Positions 1 through 6,000 of a stretch of 6,524 nt of DNA are shown here, one piece after another. Origin of the DNA: an uncultured Lachnospiraceae bacterium. GTDB taxonomy: Bacteria > Bacillota > Clostridia > Lachnospirales > Lachnospiraceae. The stretch covers positions 1-6,524 of the forward strand of contig CAJOPI010000426.1 of NCBI GenBank assembly GCA_905236275.1. Reading direction: 5' to 3'. How positions within the stretch are numbered: the first letter of the stretch is position 1; each line of letters starts with the position of its first letter. The translations under genes were made by a program, and so were the position numbers. Below the pieces are notes generated by a model. That model had not been told where the DNA came from. It saw only the letters and a program-made list of their open reading frames with translations, and ran no database searches.

Positions 1-236
1 ATGGCACAGCTTTCCATTTCCGCATCGTAGTGGGATAGCTTACTGCGAGGGTCTTTAGTCGGTTCGCCTAATTTCTCTCGCAGTAAGTGCTCACACAAAC
101 TATGAGCTTCCGTGCCTTCCTGGGCATACTCAGATGTCTCTTCAGGTTCTGCTTCTTCACCAAGCCGGAGAGAGGGTGGGCAGTGTATCAACCGCTCTGC
201 CGATAAGGGGCTGAACCTCGCATGTACGTCAGGCAT
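1..236 (-). CDS. DUF2800 family phage protein (RecB-like nuclease fold), N-terminal part, runs off the window
   Basis: Seventy-eight codons read leftward from an ATG at 234-236 with no stop, then leave the window. The N-terminus begins MPDVHARFSPLSAERLIHCP and continues with PSLRLGEE and later EGTEAHSLCEHLL. The pattern H-A-x-x-SPxSAxRxxxCPPSxRLxE followed by ExGTxAHxLxE is the start I know from DUF2800 proteins. These are phage replication or recombination-module proteins related to the Cas4/RecB PD-(D/E)XK nucleases; the metal-binding core would lie beyond the window. The start is supported by an AAAGGAG motif seven bases upstream, and the gene overlaps the stop of the preceding small gene by 8 bases, so the two are probably translationally coupled. 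The family call rests on the N-terminus only. DNA-end processing or recombination is inferred from the family, not seen here. Confidence 0.75.
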   Translation of the reverse strand, partial: MPDVHARFSPLSAERLIHCPPSLRLGEEAEPEETSEYAQEGTEAHSLCEHLLREKLGEPTKDPRSKLSHYDAEMESCA

Positions 237-480
237 TAGCTATCTCCTTTGCTGAGGCCAATAGCTCTGCATAGTCCTTGGGATTCACTTCTGACAGTTT
301 TGTAGCTCCGTACTTTGTGAGAAGTGCTTTCATTTCGGCTGTCTTCCCCTGCTTGGAAATTTCCGCCAAGACTGCACGGACATCTTCTAGCTTGGGGGAT
401 TCTTTAGGGCGTAGTTCTGCTGTGAGTTCCCTTATTGCTTCTGAAAGTTCATGTAGCGTGTTTATCAGCTCATTCTCCAA
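229..480 (-). CDS. Small phage replication-module protein ('rRNA biogenesis protein rrp5'-like, function unknown)
   Basis: This 83-residue acidic, mostly helical protein has an N-terminal heptad-like helix (about residues 1-23, ENELINTLHELSEAIRELTAEL). A conserved-looking block follows: LEDVRAVLAEISKQGKTAEM (31-50), then ALLTKYGATKLSEVNPKDYAELLASAKEI. This second block matches, from memory, a widespread Firmicutes phage family usually auto-annotated as 'rRNA biogenesis protein rrp5'. That name is not supported by any rRNA-processing evidence, and I would keep the function as unknown. The start is a TTG at 478-480, preceded by AAGGTG seven bases upstream; the nearby ATG is out of frame. It sits directly before the DUF2800 gene, overlapping it by 8 bases, which is the usual neighbourhood of this family and suggests a role near phage DNA replication or recombination. 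Confidence 0.72.
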   Translation of the reverse strand: MENELINTLHELSEAIRELTAELRPKESPKLEDVRAVLAEISKQGKTAEMKALLTKYGATKLSEVNPKDYAELLASAKEIANA

Positions 481-504
481 TTCGTATCACCTTCATTGAT
501 TAAT

Positions 505-529
505 AGCCGGAAGATTTTTTCTTCCGGCT
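505..529. repeat. Perfect inverted repeat (hairpin) between two phage genes
   Basis: AGCCGGAAGA (505-514) is the exact reverse complement of TCTTCCGGCT (520-529), with a 5-base T loop on the plus strand (A loop in the minus-strand transcript). It lies between the stop of the small membrane protein (537) and the ribosome binding site of the rrp5-like gene on the minus strand. The stem is GC-rich and stable, but no U-tract follows it in the direction of transcription. It may be an attenuator or an mRNA-processing or stability element rather than a full intrinsic terminator. A short direct repeat, TTGATTA, flanks it on both sides. Confidence 0.6.
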
Positions 530-536
530 GAGTTGA

Positions 537-686
537 TTAGTCTGTAACCTCTGGCCTAACTACATCATCGCGAGGCGAATCCTCCACGAACATTCGACAT
601 TTCTCCAGGATTTTTATCGCGTGGACCATTACTACGATCGAAAGATACAAGCATATTCCAGCTCCGCAGAGGATGAAGAAATCTAT
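537..686 (-). CDS. Small single-helix membrane protein with probable AUA start
   Basis: An open frame of 49 codons ends at TAA (537-539). Its N-terminal ~27 residues are a continuous hydrophobic helix (IDFFILCGAGICLYLSIVVM, then VHAIKIL), followed by a polar acidic tail containing EDSPRDDVVRPEVTD. This fits a one-pass inner-membrane protein with a cytoplasmic C-terminus, a common small phage product. No ATG, GTG or TTG opens the full helix, because an in-frame TGA lies just upstream. An ATA at 684-686 sits exactly seven bases after a strong AGGAGGG (694-700) and overlaps the TAG stop of the preceding gene as ATAG. I take ATA as the likely start. The alternative is a TTG at 648-650, which would cut the helix in half and has a weak, distant GGAG. 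A sequencing indel fusing this frame to an upstream ATG is also possible. Function unknown. Confidence 0.45.
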   Translation of the reverse strand: MDFFILCGAGICLYLSIVVMVHAIKILEKCRMFVEDSPRDDVVRPEVTD

Positions 687-1075
687 TTGTCATCCCTCCT
701 GTCCCAAGCCCCAATTGCTTGCCCCTCGGTTTCATAGCTATCGCTTCGTGCCCCGCATTCAGTGCAGAAGACATACGACCACTCATCGTCATCCAGCGCA
801 GTATTTGCAGTTCCTCCACAGAATGGGCATGGTTGCAGAGCTTTTGCTACTACTCTGCCAAGAACCATATCGATTTCTGAACGAAGATTCTCGTCGTCCC
901 CGGTCTCGCATAGCTCACGTGATATGCGGTCAAGAAGCCGGTACATTGATGGCGCTGACTCGATTAATCGGGCATTCGCATATGGATCAACTTTATCGCC
1001 GTTGAAAACTACTGCCACAGGAGTCCCCTCCGAAGTGATCATTGACGTTTCCGCATCAAAAAACCAATTCTCCAT
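683..1075 (-). CDS. Lar-like zinc-ribbon phage protein with an extra N-terminal domain
   Basis: The protein has 130 residues in two parts. The C-terminal part (about 79-130) has QPCPFCGG (C83, C86), then FCTECGA (C104, C107), then AIGAWDRR (120-127). This is the signature of Lar-type restriction-alleviation proteins, small zinc ribbons first known from the Rac prophage, where Lar modulates type I restriction. The N-terminal part (1-78) starts MENWFFDAETSMITSEGTPV and contains NARLIESAPSMYRLLDRISR. The segment NARLIxxAPxMYxLL is common in separate phage proteins of unknown role, so the gene looks like a fusion of two phage modules. The ATG at 1073-1075 has GAGGAGG upstream at good spacing and begins two bases after the stop of the preceding gene. 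The zinc-ribbon family is clear. Anti-restriction activity is inferred, since most homologues of this kind are untested. Confidence 0.78.
   Translation of the reverse strand: MENWFFDAETSMITSEGTPVAVVFNGDKVDPYANARLIESAPSMYRLLDRISRELCETGDDENLRSEIDMVLGRVVAKALQPCPFCGGTANTALDDDEWSYVFCTECGARSDSYETEGQAIGAWDRRDDK
694..700 (-). promoter_or_regulatory. Shine-Dalgarno AGGAGGG serving an ATA start
   Basis: A consensus ribosome binding site lies inside the last codons of the Lar-like gene on the minus strand. Spacing to the ATA at 684-686 is seven bases, which is ideal. Spacing to the out-of-frame ATG immediately after it is about one base, too short for initiation. This geometry is the main argument for the ATA start. 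Confidence 0.45.
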
Positions 1076-1077
1076 TC

Positions 1078-1272
1078 TTACGCCTCCTCTATGTTTTTAC
1101 CGATTAACTGAGCATCGGTATAAGTTCTACTGAGACCGCCCACTATTTCACGAAATAGATGGTGATTCCCACGCTTCCCCTCATAACGAAAGTCGTACTC
1201 CTTATCTAGTTGAGATGCGTAAATCTTGTAGACATGCCCAACCACAAAGGTTGAATTTCGTAACTTCCTCAA
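1078..1272 (-). CDS. Small phage protein, function unknown
   Basis: This 64-residue basic protein is the first gene of the leftward phage operon. It starts at a TTG (1270-1272) preceded by AAAGGAG about nine bases upstream. The sequence includes STFVVGHVYKIYASQLDKEY, then DFRYEGKRGNHHLFREIVGG and RTYTDAQLIGKNIEE. The alternating hydrophobic pattern with glycine turns suggests a small beta-barrel-like (SH3-like) fold, which is a weak inference. The clean Shine-Dalgarno sequence and the two-base gap to the Lar-like gene make it a credible gene. I do not recognise its function. Confidence 0.65.
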   Translation of the reverse strand: MRKLRNSTFVVGHVYKIYASQLDKEYDFRYEGKRGNHHLFREIVGGLSRTYTDAQLIGKNIEEA

Positions 1273-1322
1273 AATTCACATCTCCTTTCCTAATTACATT
1301 GCTGCCTAATATGAGCCAGGTA

Positions 1323-1358
1323 TTGAGGCTTGGTTGCTACAAATAGTAGCGGCCTCAA
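1323..1358. repeat. Two-stem inverted repeat just upstream of the rightward promoter
   Basis: Outer arms TTGAGGC (1323-1329) and GCCTCAA (1352-1358) enclose inner arms GCTAC (1336-1340) and GTAGC (1346-1350) around an AAATA loop. It ends four bases before the -35 element of the rightward promoter, and it would be in the leader of any leftward transcript starting to its right. There is no T-run on either side, so a terminator is unlikely. A regulator-binding site or a structured leader of the phage operon fits better. Confidence 0.45.
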
Positions 1359-1361
1359 CCC

Positions 1362-1390
1362 TTGACACTTTTTCAAAATGCTCGTAGACT
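1362..1390 (+). promoter_or_regulatory. Predicted sigma-70/SigA promoter of the three-gene cassette
   Basis: A perfect -35 TTGACA (1362-1367) is followed after 17 bases by TAGACT (1385-1390), a 4-of-6 match to TATAAT. Transcription would start near 1396-1398, leaving an untranslated leader of roughly 120 bases before the ATG at 1517. The -10 element lies in the left arm of the inverted repeat at 1383-1409, which could allow a repressor to block the promoter. Confidence 0.6.
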
Positions 1391-1409
1391 ATAAAAATAG
1401 TTTTCTACG
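1383..1409. repeat. Inverted repeat over the -10 and start region (possible operator)
   Basis: CGTAGACTAT (1383-1392) pairs with ATAG (1397-1400) and TCTACG (1404-1409), with an AAAA loop and a three-base TTT bulge on the right arm. It covers the predicted -10 and transcription start, the expected place for a repressor operator. As RNA it would be only partly transcribed, so a DNA site is more likely than a hairpin in the message. Confidence 0.4.
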
Positions 1410-1410
1410 C

Positions 1411-1440
1411 TACTGCGAAAATCTCTTTCGCTCGTTAGTA
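1411..1440 (+). repeat. Leader hairpin
   Basis: GCGAAA (1415-1420) and TTTCGC (1426-1431) form a six-base stem around ATCTC. The outer TACT (1411-1414) and AGTA (1437-1440) can extend it across a small asymmetric bulge. It lies in the predicted untranslated leader of the cassette. No U-tract follows, so it is not a standard terminator. A structured leader or a second binding site is possible. Confidence 0.35.
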
Positions 1441-1457
1441 AAATATGCTTTAAGTGA

Positions 1458-1495
1458 TGTTAGCTGTAAATTGTTAGCTGTATTAGTTCTGTTAG
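1458..1495 (+). repeat. Tandem direct repeats in the leader (TGTTAGCTGTA twice, plus a partial copy)
   Basis: TGTTAGCTGTA occurs at 1458-1468 and again at 1472-1482, a 14-base period, and its TGTTAG core recurs at 1490-1495. The array ends ten bases before the AGGAGG of the first cassette gene. It could bind a regulator of the cassette or be a remnant of local duplication. Confidence 0.5.
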
Positions 1496-1504
1496 TTTTT
1501 GAAC

Positions 1505-1510
1505 AGGAGG
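1505..1510 (+). promoter_or_regulatory. Shine-Dalgarno AGGAGG fixing the start of the first cassette gene
   Basis: A consensus AGGAGG is followed after six bases by ATG at 1517-1519. It lies inside the codons that a longer reading from TTG at 1499 would use, so the TTG start is very unlikely and the ATG is preferred. Confidence 0.85.
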
Positions 1511-1516
1511 CTTAAG

Positions 1517-2398
1517 ATGGTTCCTTATTTGTGTGGAGGTATTTTCCTTCTCCTTTTGAAACAAGCAAAAGCTGATGGCCTCTCAAACCATCAGCTTATA
1601 AACGGTCAAAGGGATAATAGAAGCATGGAGAAAATGACGCTTGGGTTAATAAAGCTCTTTTATCCCGTAGATGAACATTTATCAGGTAGGACATTCAGCA
1701 CAGACTCCTCCGAATACCGTTCGTGTAAGAAGAACAGCAGTGGTTATCTACCTTTTAATGACTCGGTTTTAATCGGAGAGTATGATAAAAAAGTACAAGA
1801 AAACTTTCTGTCTGCTTTATCTGACATGAATAACTATGTTCAAACTTATCTTGACGTAAAATCTTCATCAAAAATAAACTGGCTTGGGCGCGCTCTTTTG
1901 AATCTATTAAAACAGGACACGGAAATTAACGATAATGAAACTCTCTTCTATTGCGAAAGGGGCATTACAAAGTCTAAGCTACTAGACGAGAGGGATATTA
2001 ATGTTCCGGCTTTGCTCCTTGCTATATGGCATTTCATTGTTACTAGACGCCCAGAAAATACTAAGGGCAGAGAGACATTCCTAGCTTGGAATGAAGAACC
2101 TAAAATAAACGGCAATCCTTGGGTATTTAATAACGACATCGGTAAGAACTATCCGTATGAAGTAAAATTTGATGTTAGTGCATCGGAGATTAGTGCGCTA
2201 GAAATAAGCGTACCAACTAGGGAAGAAGGTGAAAATATGATGCAGGAAACTACAGATCAGGTCAAGGATTTGATGAAAGTAGTAGACGAAGAAGATAAAT
2301 CTTCTCGTAAAACCATTATGTTCAATCTGGGGTCGGGACAACAAATTAATGAAGTACAAAATCTCGTGATAAACAATTCACGCTGTTCAGAGCTGTAA
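1517..2398 (+). CDS. Uncharacterised conflict-system-like protein (Orf1) with C-terminal beta motif
   Basis: This is a 293-residue protein of unknown function and the first gene of the cassette. The start is ATG 1517, with AGGAGG six bases upstream. The N-terminus, MVPYLCGGIFLLLLKQAKAD, looks like a conserved opening (VPYLxGGxFxxLLxQA) that I loosely recall from uncharacterised Firmicutes proteins. Its hydrophobic run (4-14) is too short, and lacks preceding positive charge, for a convincing signal peptide. The middle (about 36-212) is a mixed globular domain containing SSGYLPFNDS (74-83) and VPALLLAIWHFIVTRR (163-178). After an acidic, helical, probably flexible linker (about 222-264, EEGENMMQETTDQVKDLMKV), the chain ends in a short beta-prone segment (267-287, NLGSGQQINEVQNLVINN). 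That segment resembles the N-terminus of the next protein. The layout of globular domain, linker and terminal beta motif suits an effector or partner recruited by motif-motif contact. That role is inference. Confidence 0.7.
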   Translation: MVPYLCGGIFLLLLKQAKADGLSNHQLINGQRDNRSMEKMTLGLIKLFYPVDEHLSGRTFSTDSSEYRSCKKNSSGYLPFNDSVLIGEYDKKVQENFLSALSDMNNYVQTYLDVKSSSKINWLGRALLNLLKQDTEINDNETLFYCERGITKSKLLDERDINVPALLLAIWHFIVTRRPENTKGRETFLAWNEEPKINGNPWVFNNDIGKNYPYEVKFDVSASEISALEISVPTREEGENMMQETTDQVKDLMKVVDEEDKSSRKTIMFNLGSGQQINEVQNLVINNSRCSEL

Positions 2399-2399
2399 T

Positions 2400-3020
2400 A
2401 TGGATAGTATGATTAACTTCAGCGGAACACAAATTAATACTGTTAGAGGAGATGTAATAATCCAAGGGCTAACACCTTCTCTCAGTGGTATAGATCCCCC
2501 TATACACTTGAATTTGAACCCCAAATTGGAGGCGCACCTTCAAGAGCAATTTAACTACTATGAGAGGGAGAACATTGCTGTCAAAACTCCTCAACTGCTT
2601 CTTATGCTTCTGCGATACGAAAATTGCAATATTCTTAAGGTATTTAATAGCCTTCAAATAGGAACAAATCGAAGATATGGTGATTTTTTACTAACCTACT
2701 TTCAGGCATGGAATCAACATTTTCAAAAAAACGGTATATCTTACGAAGAGAAAAACTTTGAAGATTTCCTGAAAGTAGTAAAACATGGAATACAAGAGCT
2801 AAAACGGGAACTCAGGCAACTTGATGATGAGGAATACCGGGATCGTTGGGATTCTTTGGAGCTCGGTGAATACATACCTGCTCATACTCTATGCTACTTT
2901 ATTCTTACACAGGAAAATAGTCAAACGCTGGATGAAATGAGAAAGCAGATAGGGCCTTTTTTAGATAAGTTGACAAGTTACATAAAGATCAACAAAGTAC
3001 CTACATTTACTATGAGGTGA
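2400..3020 (+). CDS. Clp-N-like helical repeat protein with N-terminal beta motif (Orf2)
   Basis: This is a 206-residue protein. Residues 5-24 (INFSGTQINTVRGDVIIQGL) form a beta-prone motif like the C-terminus of Orf1. A proline-rich hinge follows (25-36). Residues ~42-88 have the pattern of a Clp N-domain repeat: LEAHLQEQFNYYERE, then KTPQLLLMLLRYENCNILKV ending FNSLQIG. Compare the TPEHLLLALLxxExxxAxxVLxxLGV pattern of ClpA/ClpC/ClpB N-domains. A more divergent second repeat spans about 120-190 (FEDFLKVV, then GEYIPAHTLCYFILTQENSQ). No AAA+ Walker motifs are present, so this is not a Clp ATPase. It is a stand-alone Clp-N-like domain, a fold that in Clp proteins binds adaptors or damaged and phosphoarginine-marked proteins. 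It starts one base after the stop of Orf1, without a good Shine-Dalgarno, so translation is probably coupled; an ATG at 2409 is an alternative start. A substrate or adaptor role is inference. Confidence 0.65.
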   Translation: MDSMINFSGTQINTVRGDVIIQGLTPSLSGIDPPIHLNLNPKLEAHLQEQFNYYERENIAVKTPQLLLMLLRYENCNILKVFNSLQIGTNRRYGDFLLTYFQAWNQHFQKNGISYEEKNFEDFLKVVKHGIQELKRELRQLDDEEYRDRWDSLELGEYIPAHTLCYFILTQENSQTLDEMRKQIGPFLDKLTSYIKINKVPTFTMR

Positions 3021-3024
3021 TTTT

Positions 3025-6000
3025 ATGCCAGGGTCTGCAAATGGAATTGGACTTCCAAATTTTAACTTATTACCTGATCTTTCATACCATGAAACTATTT
3101 ACGACAAGGATGAGATAGTTGGCGACAGATATTATATATTAGAAAAAACGGAAGGGTTTGCTAATGTATTTTTTTGTCTTGATCTCTGGGACAATAGCCC
3201 TTGCGTTCTTAAAGAAATACCAGCTTACTCCGGTAAGGAAGCTAGGAATATTGCTAAAATTCCTTTCCACAAAAACGTTGTACAACTTTTACGCCTTGAA
3301 GTTATTGGAGGCTCCATTTTTATGGTTCTGGAGTGGCTTCCCGATACTTTATTCGATTTAATAAAGAAGTCTCAATTCTCTGCTAATGAAATCACGGATG
3401 CTATTTTCTCCATTTGTTGCGGCCTTCAGCACTGTATATCTTACCTTTCAACAGAAGAAAAAGCATATGTCCATAAAGATATAAAACCTGAGAACGTCTT
3501 CTATGACGGCACTTTCAAACTTGCCGATTTTGGGGGTGGTTATACCCCACCGTACGCTGCTCCAGAAGTGGAAAATGGCTTAAATGCAGATTGTAGAAGT
3601 GATATTTTCAGTATTGGTAAGATTCTTCAGGAGTTATGCACTCATTGCGAGGATAAGGCTTTCAACGAAAAAGTCCAGCCCCTTATAAATGCTTGTACGC
3701 AATCATCTCCTGAAAAAAGGCCACAATCTCTTCAGGAAGTCTGTCTCGCTCTAGGTAGAAGGCTTGTAGATGAAAATGCACAATACCATTTAACTGCTAT
3801 ACAGTTACGTAATCTCGCGTACATCGGCGAGCCTTATGAAAGTATGTTTCATGATTTAACTGAAATTTGGAAATATGGAGATGCTGAAAGTTTATACTAT
3901 GCAGGCGATGTCCTTCTACGCATCGACCTACCTAGAGAAGCTCTCCCTATGTATTTTAAATCCCTTAACTCTGGTGGCAAAGATAATCAGTCAATAGCTC
4001 TTACTAAAATTGCTCAGACATACTTTAAACTTCAAGATTGGGATAATGCCATAAAACATTCTAAGATAGCTCTGAATTGTATGGCTCGTGATTATATGGA
4101 GAAAAAAGCACCTTTTAACTATGGTGTTATACATACATACATTAATGCTGTCTTCAACAAGTATATTGACAGCTCACCTAATGGCGCAAATAAAGAGCTT
4201 TTTTCTTGGATAATTCAAATTCTAGAATGGCTACATGAGAATCAGCCTAACCGAAAAGAAAGTTTAAGACTCCTAGGATATATACACTACACCCTGAGGG
4301 AGTATGATGAGGCTATACCGTATTATGAGGAATACTTCTCGTCTTCTAAGGATGATTACGAAACATCTTTTTATTACGCTATGTCTCTCTTCTTCACTCG
4401 TGATACTACAAAGGCTAAAAAGCAATTCGAATTCGTCGCCGAGTTTCTAGAAACGTCTGAATCGACCAGTCTCGGAAGGCTCATCATGCTTTTGTATTGC
4501 AAATATTTCATGAAAGATGCTGATGGCTTTGCAGACTCTCTTAAACGCTTTGATGATAAAATAGACCCTCTTTCAGACAAGGAACCTAAAAAGACATGGT
4601 CTGAGCTTATGCAAGAAGAAGAACACCGGCTCGATCTATCAAAATTCGTCATCGTTAGCCAGCTATTCGAAAATGATATTCAACTCACATCTTCATACTT
4701 TGATGATATAAGTATTACAATGAATGCTCTCAATTCAGAGCAACTGCAAATTACAGAATATAACAAGTTATGGTGTAAAAATCAACTTCTAAAGATAAAA
4801 GAACTTAGGAGCGAATGGGGTATGTTGGAATTGCCTTCGATTTCAATCGCTCTCAGACACCTAAATTTCTTATCTTATCACTGCGAATCTTTGATTTACG
4901 AGCGTCTTGGTAATTATAAAGCTATGCTTCGGGCTTGTGACGATATGCTACGGTTTGATAAATCTTCTCCAGAAGCTCTTTCTCACAAGGCTGAAGCTCT
5001 TGTTAGACTTGAGAGATACATTGATAGCGTGCCTTTCTACCAACAATCATTTGATATACAACATAAGGACGAGGTAAAGCGCAGGGAGAGGGAAGTTCTA
5101 TTCTACCTACATGAAAACCCCGATGAGTTTTATACAAAGCTTCTGGAGGAAGCTCCTAGTTGGGGTATTGATCCCTCAAAGCTAAAGTTTTACATTTCTA
5201 ATTACCGCATTATGTTCAGTGATATTCTACCTGATTGGCTATATGGCTATACAGAGACGATAATTCAGGACTTCAATTCCGTTAGGTCTCTTCTTTGTTT
5301 GCTGAGACTTTTACAACATCTAAATGCTCCTGAAGATAAAGAAATTAGACTAGCAAATTTCCAGGAAGTAGCACTTCACATCCTCAATAGGCTTATTGAG
5401 GAGTATGCTCAACGCCAGGATCGACTATTCTATCTATTGCCTATAAGAGGCAATAATTATATGGACCTTAACCTTGATATGGCCGTAGATGACTTTAAAC
5501 GCTTCTTAAAACTAAAAATTTCTTGGGAACCTCATGAGTTTCCTGTAGTTGCTTCCGTTTACCATAACCTTGCTATTACATACTCAAAATTCCCTGAAGA
5601 CAAATTCCTTGAGCTGGCTGATGCTAATTACGACATGGCTATAACAATTTATAATGTCTTAGGTGATAAGGCTAGTATAGCTAAAGTTTACCATAACAAA
5701 AGTATTTGTTTCTTTAAAGAAAAACGATACTCCGAAGCTGGCTCAGCCATGTTGCGTTCATTAGATTATATAACGGCTGATAAGTATCCTATACTATACT
5801 CACAAGCTCAATATATTTTAGGCAATGTGATTTCTATCTTTCTCGATGAATGTCAATATAGTGATGATGTCAAAAATATGCTGAATAAAGGAATAGAAGC
5901 ATTTTTAATGTGCGTCCAGCTTTATAATAAGAGAACTCACTGTATAAATGAAACTGATGACTCTTGTGAAAGATATTTCTCTTTCATAAGACTATCAAAA

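Noticed and set aside
229..480. Literal role in rRNA biogenesis (rrp5) for the 83-aa protein
   Set aside because: The name is an annotation artefact of this phage family. Nothing in the short acidic helical protein supports an RNA-processing role, and its context is phage replication.
565..819. 84-residue minus-strand frame overlapping the Lar-like gene
   Set aside because: It lies largely inside the well-supported Lar-like gene in another frame. Its internal ATG is only about one base from the AGGAGGG, and the product has no recognisable pattern, unlike the membrane-helix frame beside it.
278..1133. Plus-strand frames at 278-499, 673-1005 and 762-1133
   Set aside because: They are antisense to phage genes that have good ribosome binding sites and recognisable motifs, and the plus frames lack both.
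1458..1495. CRISPR-like array
   Set aside because: The repeats are 11 bases with 3-base and shorter-than-spacer gaps, far below CRISPR repeat and spacer sizes.
1499..1516. Longer Orf1 starting from TTG at 1499
   Set aside because: The extra codons run through the AGGAGG ribosome binding site, which is spaced ideally for the ATG at 1517. The MVPYLCGG opening looks like the natural N-terminus.
1517..1576. Signal peptide or membrane anchor at the Orf1 N-terminus
   Set aside because: The hydrophobic run YLCGGIFLLLL is only about 11 residues, has no positive charge before it, and the rest of the protein looks cytoplasmic.
1948..4652. Frames at 1948-2139 (-), 2469-2657 (-), 3158-3361 (+) and 4374-4652 (-)
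   Set aside because: They are shadows of the three cassette genes, with no supporting start signals or protein patterns.
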